A DNA stretch of 64,000 nt. Origin: Flexivirga aerilata. Lineage in GTDB: Bacteria; Actinomycetota; Actinomycetes; Actinomycetales; Dermatophilaceae. The notes under the pieces are model-generated. The model was not told where the DNA came from. It saw only the letters and a list, made by a program, of their open reading frames with translations, and did no database searches. The stretch covers positions 930,001 through 994,000 of the forward strand of contig NZ_JABENB010000001.1 in assembly GCF_013002715.1 (NCBI RefSeq), in the 5' to 3' direction. Shown here in pieces: positions 33,466-42,434 of the stretch. The number at the start of each line of letters is the position of its first letter. Position 1 is the first letter of the stretch. The translations under genes were made by a program, and so were the position numbers.

Positions 33466-34014
33466 ATGGACATCGAGCAGGCGCCCATCCCCGGAGTGCT
33501 GGTCTTCCGGCCGCAGCCGCATCGCGACGACCGGGGCTTCTTCACCCGCACCTTCGACGCCGACATCGCGGCCGCGCACGGGCTGGACGCGACCGGGTTC
33601 GTGCAGGATTCGCAGTCGCGGTCGTCCCGCGGTGCGGTGCGTGGGCTGCACGGGCGCGCCGGGCGCGGCGAGTCGAAGCTGGTCCGCTGCGCGCACGGCG
33701 CGGTGCTCGACGTGCTGGTCGACGTCCGGCCCGGATCGGAGACGTTCGGCACGGTGCTCACCGTCCGGCTGGACGACGTCGACTTCGCCCATGTCTACGT
33801 GCCGGCCGGTCTGCTGCACGGCTTCCAGGTGCTGTCCGAGACCGCCGACGTGTGCTATCGCATCGACCGCCCGCACGATCCGTCCGAGGACCTCGGGGTG
33901 CGCTATGACGACCCGGAACTCGCGATCGACTGGCCCCTTCCAGTTGCTCAGCTGAGCGAAAGAGACCGCGCCGCAATGTCATTCGCCGACCTGCGCAGTC
34001 AGCTCGGAGTCTGA
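33466..34014 (+). CDS. dTDP-4-keto-6-deoxysugar 3,5-epimerase-like protein (RmlC family)
   Basis: 182 residues of cupin fold. FRPQPHRDDRGFFTRTFD, then SRSSRGAVRGLHGRAG with catalytic His62, ECKV-like KLVRCAHGAVLDVLVDVRPG, and FAHVYVPAGLLHGFQVLSE. In classic RmlC the residue after the catalytic His is Tyr/Phe (GLHYQ/GLHFQ); here it is Gly-Arg, so the reaction may be epimerisation at one carbon of another NDP-sugar. It runs opposite to and overlaps by 36 bp the SDR gene of the adjacent operon. Confidence 0.8.
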   Translation: MDIEQAPIPGVLVFRPQPHRDDRGFFTRTFDADIAAAHGLDATGFVQDSQSRSSRGAVRGLHGRAGRGESKLVRCAHGAVLDVLVDVRPGSETFGTVLTVRLDDVDFAHVYVPAGLLHGFQVLSETADVCYRIDRPHDPSEDLGVRYDDPELAIDWPLPVAQLSERDRAAMSFADLRSQLGV

Positions 34015-35031
34015 CAGCGGCCGGAACGTCGGCCCGAGCTCGCCGGCTTCCTGCCGCCGGCGCAGCGTCGCGAGGCGGACGAAGGTCTGCTCGAAACCGG
34101 TCGTGGTGAGCGGCACGGCGCGGTAGGCGTCGGCCAGCTCCACCGCGCCGTCGGCGACGCTCCACCGCGCGTCGTAGCCGGGCAGTGCGGCCCGGATCGC
34201 ATGGAAGTCGACGCGGTAGGAACGCGGGTCGGCCCCGGTCTCGCCGGTGATCTCGAGCTGCGAGCCGGGCACCGCGTCGAGGACGGTGGCCGCGATCTGG
34301 GCGACGGTGAGGTTGTTGGCCTCGGTGCCGACGTTGAACGCCCTGGCATGGACGGCGTCGCCGGGAGCGGTGAGGCACCGGTTGAAGGCTTCGGCGATGT
34401 CCTGGGCGTGCACCAGCGGCCGCCACGGCGTGCCGTCCGACAGCACCCGGACCGACCCGGTGAGCACGGCGTGCCCGACCAGGTTGTTGAGCACGATGTC
34501 TGCGCGCAGGCGTGGGGAGAAACCGAAAGCCGTTGCGTTGCGCAGGAATACGGGTGAGAAGTCAGCATCGGCGAGGTCGTGCACGTCGCTCTCGACGCGC
34601 ACCTTCGACTCGGCGTAGGGGGTGACCGGCCGCATCGGCGCGTCCTCGGTGACGGCGTCGTCGCCGGCGGCGCCGTAGACCGAGCAGGTGGAGGCGTAGA
34701 GGAACCTGCGCACCCCCGCCTCCTTGGCGGCCCGCGCCAGCCGCACGGACGCGTGGTGGTTGATGTCGAAGGTGGTCTGCGGGTCGACCGAGCCGAGCGG
34801 GTCGTTGGACAGCGCGGCCAGGTGGATGACCGCGTCGAAGCCCGCGAGGTCGGCCGCGGTCACGTCGCGCAGGTCGATGGCGAGGGTCGGGGTGTCCTGC
34901 GGCGGCGGCCCCAGCACGCAGTCCGCGAAGAGGCCGGTGTCCAGCCCGACGACCTCGTGCCCGGCGGCCGCCAGCAGCGGAGCCATGACCGTGCCGAGAT
35001 ATCCCTGGTGTCCGGTGAGCAATGTTTTCAA
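33979..35031 (-). CDS. SDR-family NAD-dependent epimerase/dehydratase
   Basis: 350 residues from TTG 35031 (AGGAGGGGGAATCACG just upstream; the preceding stop overlaps as TTGA). Rossmann loop LLTGHQGYLGTVMAPLLAAA, then HLAALSNDPLGSVDPQ, the catalytic Ser/Tyr/Lys set ASTCSVYGAA and TPYAESKVRVE, and substrate region RNATAFGFSPRLRADIVLNN. It resembles UDP-glucose-4-epimerase-like NDP-sugar SDR enzymes. Last gene of the four-gene operon 37860 to 33979. Confidence 0.85.
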   Translation of the reverse strand: MKTLLTGHQGYLGTVMAPLLAAAGHEVVGLDTGLFADCVLGPPPQDTPTLAIDLRDVTAADLAGFDAVIHLAALSNDPLGSVDPQTTFDINHHASVRLARAAKEAGVRRFLYASTCSVYGAAGDDAVTEDAPMRPVTPYAESKVRVESDVHDLADADFSPVFLRNATAFGFSPRLRADIVLNNLVGHAVLTGSVRVLSDGTPWRPLVHAQDIAEAFNRCLTAPGDAVHARAFNVGTEANNLTVAQIAATVLDAVPGSQLEITGETGADPRSYRVDFHAIRAALPGYDARWSVADGAVELADAYRAVPLTTTGFEQTFVRLATLRRRQEAGELGPTFRPLSDSELTAQVGE

Positions 35032-35711
35032 CGTGATTCCCCCTCCTGGTCGCGCCCACGTGAAGGGCTGCTGAGATCGAGCGTGAGCTTGTCGGTGACG
35101 AACCCCTCGGCGTATGGCGCGCGGCACTGCACCCCGCGCAGCCGGGCGAGCCCGCGGAAGGCCTCGTCGTCGAACCAGTCGTGACCGGCCTGGCTCGGGT
35201 AGCAAGTGCGCAGCACCTGCAGCTTGTCGTCGATGTCGGCCGCGGACAGCGGCTGGTAGAGCGTCGTGCGCGGCAGGTCGCTCTCCCACTTCAGCACCTC
35301 GTAGCCGAGCACCGGATGGTCGCGGAAGATCGTCGGGGTGATCTCGCCGAGCAACCGGTGGTCCTGGTGTGCGTCGCCCGCATGGGGCGCGAGGACGAGA
35401 TCGACGTCGCTGTCGTCGCGTAGCCCTGCCACGGCGTCCTTCGCCTCGGCGAAGTGCTCGGGCACGCGTCCGTCAGGCAGGTCGAGCACGGTGAGGTGCA
35501 CCGACGCGGGCCCGCACAGCGCGCTCAGCGCAGCGTGCTCCTCGTCGGCCCGCACCGAGCTGCCACCGGTGAGCACGAGCGCCCGCACGGTGAGGCCCGG
35601 ACGCGCGCGACAGATCAGCTGCAGCGTCGCGCCGCAGCCGATCGCGATGTCGTCGCAGTGTGCGCCGAGCACCGCGACCTCCTGGAGCAGGCCGGGATGG
35701 AGTGGGTTCAT
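35028..35711 (-). CDS. PIG-L/LmbE-family deacetylase
   Basis: 227 residues. The zinc-binding signatures are AVLGAHCDDIAIGCGATLQL (H-x-D-D) and LVLAPHAGDAHQDHRLLGE. The family de-N-acetylates GlcNAc-type sugars, including GlcNAc-PI and mycothiol precursors. Placement in a branched-sugar operon suggests it deacetylates an N-acetylated sugar or amide. ATG overlaps the upstream stop by 4 nt. ATG 35711 is used. Confidence 0.88.
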   Translation of the reverse strand: MNPLHPGLLQEVAVLGAHCDDIAIGCGATLQLICRARPGLTVRALVLTGGSSVRADEEHAALSALCGPASVHLTVLDLPDGRVPEHFAEAKDAVAGLRDDSDVDLVLAPHAGDAHQDHRLLGEITPTIFRDHPVLGYEVLKWESDLPRTTLYQPLSAADIDDKLQVLRTCYPSQAGHDWFDDEAFRGLARLRGVQCRAPYAEGFVTDKLTLDLSSPSRGRDQEGESR

Positions 35712-36532
35712 GGGGTAATTGGGGTCACGGGGCCACCCGCGTGGGCGACCTGCGGCGAGCCGTCCCGCCATACCGCCCAGGGGGCGTCGCCACGCTCCCA
35801 CTCCGCGTCGAGCTGGGCGCGCTCCTTGAAGGTGTCGGCCGGCTTCCAGAACCCGCTGTAGGGGTAGGCCATCAGCCGGCCCTCGCCGGCCAGCTTGACG
35901 CAGACGTCCTCCACCAGGTCGCCGTTCTCCGGCAGGTAGTCGAACACCTCGGGGCGCAGCACGAAGTAGCCGCCGTTCTCCCAGATCGCCATCCGGCCCA
36001 CCTGGTCGACCTCGCTGACCTGGTGGCCGTCGTCGAATCTCACGACGTGGAAGGAGGATTGGGGTGGCACGGCCATCAGGGAGGCGGCGTTGTCCGATGC
36101 CGCGAACTCCTCGATCATGCGGTCGAGCGGCGCGTCGGTGAGCACGTCGGCGTAGTTGGCGAGGAACATCTCGTCGTCGCCGAGGTGCTCGCGCACCCGG
36201 CGCAGGCGCTCGCCGATCGGTGAGTCCAGGCCGGTGTCGACGAAGGTGATCTTCCAGTCGGCGATGTCGTGGGACAGCAGCTCGACGTCCCCGCCCTGCA
36301 GCACGAAGTCGTTGGACGCGGTCTCGTCGTAGTGCAGGAAGTGGTCCTTGATCTGCGTGGCGCCGTAGCCCAGGCAGAGGATGAACTCCTTGTGGCCGTA
36401 GTGCGCGTAGTAGCGCATGACGTGCCACATGATCGGGCGCGGGCCGACCAGGTGCATCGGCTTGGTGAGGACGTCGTCGGCACTGCTGCGCATGCGCATG
36501 CCGTAGCCCCCGCAGAACAGCACTACCTTCAT
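35708..36532 (-). CDS. Sugar-1-phosphate nucleotidyltransferase (glucose-1-phosphate cytidylyltransferase-like)
   Basis: 274 residues. VLFCGGYGMRMRSSADDVLT, TKPMHLVGPRPIMWHVMRYY, and FILCLGYGATQIKDHFL match the RfbF/glucose-1-phosphate cytidylyltransferase layout; the usual GG-x-G-T-R loop reads GGYGMR, and PKPM reads TKPM. FLANYADVLTD provides the metal-binding Asp region. It would activate a hexose phosphate as CDP (or dTDP) sugar for the operon. Overlaps both neighbours by 4 nt. Confidence 0.82.
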   Translation of the reverse strand: MKVVLFCGGYGMRMRSSADDVLTKPMHLVGPRPIMWHVMRYYAHYGHKEFILCLGYGATQIKDHFLHYDETASNDFVLQGGDVELLSHDIADWKITFVDTGLDSPIGERLRRVREHLGDDEMFLANYADVLTDAPLDRMIEEFAASDNAASLMAVPPQSSFHVVRFDDGHQVSEVDQVGRMAIWENGGYFVLRPEVFDYLPENGDLVEDVCVKLAGEGRLMAYPYSGFWKPADTFKERAQLDAEWERGDAPWAVWRDGSPQVAHAGGPVTPITP

Positions 36533-37860
36533 GACGAGACCTCCTGGGCCGGCTCGACAGGGTGGACAGGTTGAACAGGTGTGACAGGTTGGGCAGATCC
36601 GTCGGGCCGGGCTGCGTGCTCCGCCGGATCGACGACGGTGACCTCGGGCAACGGGAAGACCAACTTGCCGCCCCACGTCGCCACGTGCGCGAGCTGGGCG
36701 CTCAGCTCGTCGCGGAGGTTCCACGGCAGCACCAGCACCAGGTCGGGGCGGTCCGCGTCGAGATGTTCGGTCGGCTCGATCGGGATGCGCACGCCCGGGG
36801 TGAATCTGCCGTGTTTGTAAGGGTTTCGGTCGACGGTGTAGGCCAGCAGGTCGGATCGGATGCCGCAGTAGTTGAGCAGGGTGTTGCCCTTGCCCGGCGC
36901 GCCGTACCCGGCCACCCGCAGGCCCGTGGCGCGGGCCTCGAGCAGGAAGCGCAGGAGGTCCTGGCGCAGGCGCTCGGTGCGGGGCGCGAGATCGTCATAC
37001 CCGTCGGGGGAGTGCAACCCGGCGTCGCGTTCGATGCCGAGGATCCGCTCGACCTCGGGCGTGGCCGGCCCGGCGGTCGCCGTCGGCGCGGCCCAGATCC
37101 GCAGCGACCCGCCGTGGGTCCGCAGCAGCTCGGCGTCGACCACCTGCAGGTCCCCGGTGGCGAGCGCACGGATCGCGGACAACAGCGTGTAGTACTGGAA
37201 ATGCTCGTGATAGATCGTGTCGAACTGCGCGTGCCGCACCAGGTTGAGGGCGTGGTGCACCTCGATGCACACCTGGCCGTCGTCGGCGACCAGCCGGCGC
37301 AGCGACCGGGTGAACCCGACCACGTCCGGGATGTGCGCGTAGACGTTGTTGGCGACCACGAGCTGCGCAGGGCCGTGCTCGGCGCGCACGGCGGCCGCCA
37401 CGATCTCGTCGAGGAAGGCGGTGAGAGTGGGCACACCCTTCTCGCGGGCCGCCTCGCCGACGTTGATCGAGGGCTCGATGCCGAGGCGCCGGATCCCGGC
37501 CGGCACGTGCTGCAGCAGGTAGCCGTCGTTGGAGGCCACCTCGACGATCAGGTCGCCGTCCCGCAGGCGAAGACGCTCGACCGCGCCGTCGACCAACTGC
37601 CGCGCGTGCTCCACCCAGGAGTCGGAGTATGACGAGAAGTACGCGTAGTCGACGAACGTCTCCTCCGGCGCGATCAGCGGCGGCAGCTGGAGCAGCAGGC
37701 AGTCGTCGCACAGCCGCAGGTGCAGCGGGTAGGTCGGCTCCGGGGCGTCGAGCCGCTCGCGGGTGAGGAAGGACTCACAGGGCGGCGTCGCGCCGAGGTC
37801 GAGGACCCCACGCAGGGCGGTGCTGCCGCAGACGCGACAACGAATGTATGTATTATCCAT
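36529..37860 (-). CDS. SAM-dependent C-methyltransferase for NDP-sugars, first gene of sugar operon
   Basis: 443 residues. N-terminal zinc-binding cluster CRVCGSTALRGVLDLGATPP and LCDDCLLLQLPP; SAM motif VEVASNDGYLLQHVPAGI; ANNVYAHIPDVVGFTRSLRR; a VRHAQFDTIYHEHFQYYTLL stretch near the active site; and C-terminal AGYGAPGKGNTLLNYCGI. This is the Methyltransf_13/Methyltransf_14 type found in C-3 or C-5 methyl branched sugars. The tail contains PVTPVQPVHPVEP repeats. The long intergenic region ahead is AT-rich and no Shine-Dalgarno stands out. Confidence 0.85.
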   Translation of the reverse strand: MDNTYIRCRVCGSTALRGVLDLGATPPCESFLTRERLDAPEPTYPLHLRLCDDCLLLQLPPLIAPEETFVDYAYFSSYSDSWVEHARQLVDGAVERLRLRDGDLIVEVASNDGYLLQHVPAGIRRLGIEPSINVGEAAREKGVPTLTAFLDEIVAAAVRAEHGPAQLVVANNVYAHIPDVVGFTRSLRRLVADDGQVCIEVHHALNLVRHAQFDTIYHEHFQYYTLLSAIRALATGDLQVVDAELLRTHGGSLRIWAAPTATAGPATPEVERILGIERDAGLHSPDGYDDLAPRTERLRQDLLRFLLEARATGLRVAGYGAPGKGNTLLNYCGIRSDLLAYTVDRNPYKHGRFTPGVRIPIEPTEHLDADRPDLVLVLPWNLRDELSAQLAHVATWGGKLVFPLPEVTVVDPAEHAARPDGSAQPVTPVQPVHPVEPAQEVSS

Positions 37861-38100
37861 CTATAATTTTCGACTCCCGAAAATGCTGAATGCGGGCGGT
37901 TATCGCGGCTTTCGACACCGCCACATTGAACGACTGTTCCAGTGAATGCGGGTCGGCAAATGCGCTCATCTGAGCATCACGCGGTGGTGCGAGGTCGTGT
38001 GACGGGCACGACCGGTCCTCCCTCCCGTCATCCTCCGGCCATCGACGGACTTCCCCCAAGATCGTTGATATTACACGGTTCTACTCGCCGCCTCGGCGCA

Positions 38101-38158
38101 CTGTCCACCATTTTGGACAGATGGACAGGATCTGTCCATCTCAACTTGACGCCTGTCC
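38101..38158. promoter_or_regulatory. Operator array: five GGACAG/CTGTCC half-sites
   Basis: Five copies of the hexamer CTGTCC/GGACAG occur in 58 bp at 38101, 38115, 38123, 38132 and 38153. Two of them form a perfect 10-bp inverted repeat, AGATGGACAG (38119-38128) and CTGTCCATCT (38132-38141), with a 3-bp centre. The array overlaps and precedes the promoter at 38146-38173 of the glycosyltransferase operon. This suggests a multimeric repressor or activator site. Confidence 0.65.
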
Positions 38159-38173
38159 TAAGAAGAGTATCGT
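38146..38173 (+). promoter_or_regulatory. Sigma-70-type promoter for the glycosyltransferase operon
   Basis: TTGACG (38146-38151) and TATCGT (38168-38173) are spaced by 16 bp, close to a vegetative consensus. A CTGTCC half-site lies in the spacer. The predicted 5' leader is about 130 nt to ATG 38313. It contains a possible small frame MNMHISITSAEV... (38238-38303) preceded by AAGGAGG, whose stop is near the downstream Shine-Dalgarno; the peptide's reality is uncertain. Confidence 0.65.
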
Positions 38174-38312
38174 TCTAAGCCGCATGCCGCGGGGGATCGA
38201 CATACCCAAGGAGGATTCAGGGGGTTTGGACGCTCGTATGAATATGCACATTTCAATTACCTCTGCCGAGGTAGGAACGGGCCACTGCGGGGCCCGCAGT
38301 TGAGGGGATTTG

Positions 38313-39173
38313 ATGCCTGAGGACTTGACCGACCGGATTGCCGACCGCGCCGATGCGCGGGTCACCGTGGTGATCCCGGCCATGAACGAAGCCGCCAATC
38401 TGCGGGTGGTGCTGCCGACCCTGCCCCCGGTCGACGAGGTGATCCTGGTGGACGCCGGGTCGATCGACGGGACCGTCGAGGCCGCCCGTGAGGTGATGCC
38501 GGACATCCGGGTGCTCACCCAGACCCGGCGCGGCAAGGGCAACGCACTGGCGTGCGGCTTTGCCGCCGCGACCGGCGACATCATCGTGATGTTCGACGCC
38601 GACGGCTCTGCCGACCCGGCCGAGATTCCGCACTTCGTCCAGGCGTTGCGCGACGGCGCCGACTTCGCCAAGGGAAGTCGCTTCATCGAGGGTGGCGGGA
38701 GTGAGGACATCACGCGCTTCCGCCGGGCCGGCAACGCCGGGCTGCACCTGCTGGTCAGCGCCGCGTTCGGCAGTCGCTTCACCGACCTGTGCTACGGCTA
38801 CAACGCCTTCTGGACCTCGCTCGTGCCCAAGCTCAGCCTGCCGGATCCGGACATTCCGGCGCCGCCCAAGGGCCAGATGCTCTGGGGTGACGGGTTCGAG
38901 ATCGAGACGTTGATCACCTGCCGCATGCTGCAGGCGGGCGTCCGCATCGCCGAGGTGCCGAGCGTGGAGCGGCTGCGGCTGCACGGCGCGAGCAACCTCA
39001 ACGCCGTCTCCGACGGCGTGCGGGTGTTGCGCACGATCGTGGCCGAGCGGCTGCGCCAGCCCGCGGTCAAGGCGTTCCCGACCGACGTCGACGCGGCGCG
39101 GCACACCTCCCGTGAGTCCGCGCCGGCCCGTGGCGTGATCCCCGTGGATCCCGAGGCCGAGCTGAGCGCATGA
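38313..39173 (+). CDS. GT2-family glycosyltransferase (polyprenyl-phosphate-sugar synthase-like)
   Basis: 286 residues with GAGGGGA upstream of ATG 38313. GT-A fold: VTVVIPAMNEAANLRVVLPT, VILVDAGSIDGTVEAA, GKGNALACGFAAATGD, VMFDADGSADPAEIPHFVQA (DxD motif DAD), FAKGSRFIEGGGSED. The absence of a C-terminal membrane domain and the DPM-like layout suggest transfer to a lipid carrier or onto a soluble acceptor. Coupled to the next glycosyltransferase (ATGA overlap at 39170). Confidence 0.85.
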   Translation: MPEDLTDRIADRADARVTVVIPAMNEAANLRVVLPTLPPVDEVILVDAGSIDGTVEAAREVMPDIRVLTQTRRGKGNALACGFAAATGDIIVMFDADGSADPAEIPHFVQALRDGADFAKGSRFIEGGGSEDITRFRRAGNAGLHLLVSAAFGSRFTDLCYGYNAFWTSLVPKLSLPDPDIPAPPKGQMLWGDGFEIETLITCRMLQAGVRIAEVPSVERLRLHGASNLNAVSDGVRVLRTIVAERLRQPAVKAFPTDVDAARHTSRESAPARGVIPVDPEAELSA

Positions 39174-40204
39174 GCACGACGGACGGCTCAGCGCTCGCGA
39201 CGTCCGTCTCGGTGGTCATCTGCGCCTACACCGAAAAGCGTTGGGAAGACTTGCGATCGGCGGTCAACTCAGCGCTCGGTCAGACGCACCCTCCCACCGA
39301 GGTGCTGCTGGTGATCGACCACAATCCCGAGCTGCTGGAGCGCGCTCACCACGAGTTCACCTCGGTGCCCGACGACTACATCCGGGTGCTGCCCAACCAG
39401 CACCGCCAGGGCCTGTCGGGCGCCCGCAACACCGGTGTCGCGGCAGCCACCGGCGACATCCTGGCCTTCCTCGACGACGACGCGACCGCGCAGCCGGACT
39501 GGCTGGAGTCGTTGCTCACCCACTACGCCGATCCGGACGTGATGGGCGTCGGCGGTCTCGCCGAGCCGCTCTGGCCGGACGGGCACTCCCGCCCGTACAC
39601 CCTGCCCGCCGCCACCGGTGGGCTCGGCGAACTCGACTGGGTCGTCGGCTGCTCCTATGCCGGCCTGCCGGTCGCGGCGGCGCCGCTGCGCAACCTGATG
39701 GGCTGCAACATGTCGATCCGGGCGGTCGCCTTCGGGCAGGTCGGCGGCTTCAGCGAGGACCTCGGCCGCGTCGGACGCACCCCGCTCGGCGGTGAGGAGA
39801 CCGAACTCTGCATCCGGGTCCGGCGGCGCGTGCCCGGCGGGCAGTTCATCTACGAGCCGGCGGCGCGGGTGCGCCACCGGGTCAGCGACGACCGCCTGAC
39901 CTGGCGCTACCTCCTGCGGCGTGGGTATGCCGAGGGTCTCTCCAAGGCCGCGATCTCGCGGATCGCCGGGCCGGACGACGCGCTGTCCACTGAGCGCGGC
40001 TACGTGGCGAAGGTGTTGCCGCGAGCCGTCATACGCCAACTCGGGCAGGTGGGACCGAGCGGTTTCGCGGGCGCCGTCGCGGTCGTCGCCGTGCTCGCGG
40101 CGACGACGATCGGTTATCTGCGCGGGCTGGTGAGCTCCGTGCGACCGCTGCGCGCCGCCCCGGCCGTCGCACCGACCCCCGAACGCACCCACATTCCCGC
40201 CTGA
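39170..40204 (+). CDS. GT2-family glycosyltransferase with C-terminal membrane helix
   Basis: 344 residues. VSVVICAYTEKRWEDLRSAV, LLVIDHNPELLERAH, GLSGARNTGVAAATGDILAF, LDDDATAQPDWLESLLTHYA (DDD motif), GGFSEDLGRVGRTPLGGEE with the acidic ETELC acceptor region, and a hydrophobic C-terminus FAGAVAVVAVLAATTIGYL (res. 300-320). Likely an inverting transferase of polysaccharide synthesis. Second gene of the operon 38313-42395. Confidence 0.85.
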   Translation: MSTTDGSALATSVSVVICAYTEKRWEDLRSAVNSALGQTHPPTEVLLVIDHNPELLERAHHEFTSVPDDYIRVLPNQHRQGLSGARNTGVAAATGDILAFLDDDATAQPDWLESLLTHYADPDVMGVGGLAEPLWPDGHSRPYTLPAATGGLGELDWVVGCSYAGLPVAAAPLRNLMGCNMSIRAVAFGQVGGFSEDLGRVGRTPLGGEETELCIRVRRRVPGGQFIYEPAARVRHRVSDDRLTWRYLLRRGYAEGLSKAAISRIAGPDDALSTERGYVAKVLPRAVIRQLGQVGPSGFAGAVAVVAVLAATTIGYLRGLVSSVRPLRAAPAVAPTPERTHIPA

Positions 40205-40208
40205 ATCC

Positions 40209-42395
40209 ATGTCGGTTGCGACCGAAGTCAGACAATATTTCGGGGTGCTACCCCCGCAGCCCACCTCCCGGCGTGATCGCTGGCGGCAGTTGCAGCCGTT
40301 GCGCTCCCACGAGGAGTCCGCGCCGCTGACCGCGAGCCAGCAACTCCTCGTCGGGGTGGCCGGTGCGGTGGCGGTGCTCGCCCTCGCGGCGCTCGTGCTC
40401 GCCGGAGCCGACGGTCCCGCGGCAGTCTGGTGCTGGATCTGCCTGCAACTGCTGCCCGGCGCGGCCCTCTGCGTCTGGGTGCCGTCATTGACGCGAGTCG
40501 GTTTCGCGCTCTACACGGTGGTCGGCTCTGCGGTCTTCAACATCCTGGTCGGGCTCGTCATGGCCCGCGGCGGCTGGTGGGAGCCTGTGCCGGTGCAGGC
40601 GCTCACCGTTGCCGTGTGCTTCGTGTCCTTCGTCGCGGTCTCGTCGCGGCTCGCCGGCCGGGGCGCGCGGCTCGGGCGGCTCGCGCGTGAGCGCGGCGTC
40701 ACGCCGGTCGCCGTCGTCTCCATGGTGTGCGCGGCCGGGATCGCGCTGGTCGCGGCCGGCACGCCGTCAGGGGTGACCGCCCCGCGGGCGGGGCTGATCG
40801 GTGTGGTCGGGCCGGCCTGGTGGGCGGGGATGGCCTGCCTGGTGGTGGCGTTCGGCTATGCCGTATGGCGCCGGTCGGGCATGGCCCTGCCGGTCCTCAC
40901 CGCGTCGATCATCGTCGTGCTCGCGCAGGCGATCGCCTACCGCACCCCGGTGGTGACGGCCGCGGCCGGTCACATCGGCGTCATCGAGTTCATCACCACG
41001 GGCGGCCGGGCCGATCCCAACCTGGACATCTACCAGGCCTGGGTGGGTTTCTTCGGAGCCCAGGCGTGGACCGGCTCCGGCATCGGCGACTGGTTCCAGC
41101 TGGCGACCTGGTGGCCCATCTTCGGCAGCCTCGCCGAGGTGCTCGCGGTCCGGGTGCTCGCCGGCAAGTTCGTCGACACCCGCCGGGCCTGGCTCGCGGC
41201 AGGCCTGTTCACCCTGGCCGACAGTCTGAACATCGCCTACTTCTCGCCGCAGACCTACGTCTTCGCGCCGGCCCTCACCATCCCGATCCTGCTGCTGCAC
41301 GGGCCCGAGAGCCGCGCCCGGGCGACGGCCCGGTGGATCGCGCTCGCCGGGGTGAGCGTCGCGGTCATCGTGAGTCATCAGCTGACGCCATACATGCTGG
41401 TGTGCCTGCTCGCCGTGCTCGTGGTGGGGCGGGCGATCCGGCCGTGGTGGACGCCGCTGGCGTTGTTCGGCGTCGCGGTGGTCTGGGCGCTGCTCAACCG
41501 CAGCGTGCTCGGCAACTACGTGAGCCTGTCCACCTTCGGCGACGTCTTCAGCAACCTGTCGCCGCCCGATCACGGCACGCCCGTGCTGCCGCCGCAGCGG
41601 GTCACCGACCTCACCTTCGAGGTGCCGTCGTTCGGTGTCCTGCTGATCGGCATCGGGGCGCTGGTCGCCCTGGTGCGATGGCGGCATTCGCGCGAGGCGT
41701 GGCTGCTCGTCGCCGCCGCGATGAGTCCGGCCGGCGTCGCCGCGGCGACCGACTACGGGGCCGAGGGCATCTTCCGGGTGGTGCTGTTCGCGCTGCCGTG
41801 GCTCAGCATCCTCGCGGTGACCGCGACGGTGCGGGTGGGTGCGCCGACCGGTGGCCACGCCGCGACCCGCAGCGTGCGGGTGGCGACGGTCAGCGTCGTC
41901 GCCGCGATGACCGGGGCCGCGGTGCTGCTCGCGATCAATGTGCTCGGGCAGAGCGCCATGGACTGGGCGCGGGCGATGCGGCCGGGCACGATCGAGGTGG
42001 CCGGTTATTTCGAACGCAATGCCGCGCCGAACGCCGTGCTCTTCTCGTCGGGCACCGGACGGGTGACTCCCGGCCGGCAGAGCGCGCGCTATGCGGACTT
42101 CCAATACCTGAGCCGGGACGACCTCGCCGGCAAGGGCGTCAACGGGTTTGCCACGACCACCGGCAGCGCCTACGACCCGCAGGCCGACATCCGCGCCTGG
42201 ACCGACAAGTTGCTGACCGTGTCGGCGCGCGGCCACTACGTGATCTTCTCGGTCGAGATCGGAGCCGCCGGCGAGCGTTACCGCAACCAGTCCTACGTCG
42301 ACTACCGCCGCATGTGGGCGGCGATGGCCGACGCACCCGGCTGGCAGCTGGTCGATCGATCGGACTCCGCGGCGCTCTATCGGTGGGTCGGCTGA
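40209..42395 (+). CDS. Large polytopic membrane protein, glycosyltransferase/polymerase-like
   Basis: 728 residues with about 14 hydrophobic segments and a loop rich in periplasmic residues (YQAWVGFFGAQAWTGSGIGD, then FQLATWWPIFGSLAEVL) and a C-terminal soluble segment. The arrangement of many helices with a large external domain after helix ~7 resembles GT-C membrane glycosyltransferases and O-antigen/teichoic-type polymerases. No conserved DxD/ExD pattern was certain. Its stop is embedded in a hairpin terminator. Cotranscribed with the two GT2 genes. Confidence 0.6.
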   Translation: MSVATEVRQYFGVLPPQPTSRRDRWRQLQPLRSHEESAPLTASQQLLVGVAGAVAVLALAALVLAGADGPAAVWCWICLQLLPGAALCVWVPSLTRVGFALYTVVGSAVFNILVGLVMARGGWWEPVPVQALTVAVCFVSFVAVSSRLAGRGARLGRLARERGVTPVAVVSMVCAAGIALVAAGTPSGVTAPRAGLIGVVGPAWWAGMACLVVAFGYAVWRRSGMALPVLTASIIVVLAQAIAYRTPVVTAAAGHIGVIEFITTGGRADPNLDIYQAWVGFFGAQAWTGSGIGDWFQLATWWPIFGSLAEVLAVRVLAGKFVDTRRAWLAAGLFTLADSLNIAYFSPQTYVFAPALTIPILLLHGPESRARATARWIALAGVSVAVIVSHQLTPYMLVCLLAVLVVGRAIRPWWTPLALFGVAVVWALLNRSVLGNYVSLSTFGDVFSNLSPPDHGTPVLPPQRVTDLTFEVPSFGVLLIGIGALVALVRWRHSREAWLLVAAAMSPAGVAAATDYGAEGIFRVVLFALPWLSILAVTATVRVGAPTGGHAATRSVRVATVSVVAAMTGAAVLLAINVLGQSAMDWARAMRPGTIEVAGYFERNAAPNAVLFSSGTGRVTPGRQSARYADFQYLSRDDLAGKGVNGFATTTGSAYDPQADIRAWTDKLLTVSARGHYVIFSVEIGAAGERYRNQSYVDYRRMWAAMADAPGWQLVDRSDSAALYRWVG

Positions 42396-42418
42396 CCGAC
42401 TGATCAGCCGACCCACCG
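42381..42418. terminator. Bidirectional hairpin terminator, 15-bp perfect stem including the stop codon
   Basis: Arms 42381-42395 and 42404-42418 are perfect reverse complements with an 8-nt loop. The first arm contains the stop of the polytopic membrane protein; the convergent GH16 gene ends at 42435. Confidence 0.75.
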
Positions 42419-42434
42419 AGAGCAGCGGCCGCGC

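Noticed and set aside
37861..38312. Small plus and minus frames in the AT-rich intergenic region (for example 37853-38059 and 38121-38303)
   Set aside because: They have no recognisable protein pattern; the sequence looks like promoter and operator DNA. A short peptide at 38238-38303 remains possible but unproven.
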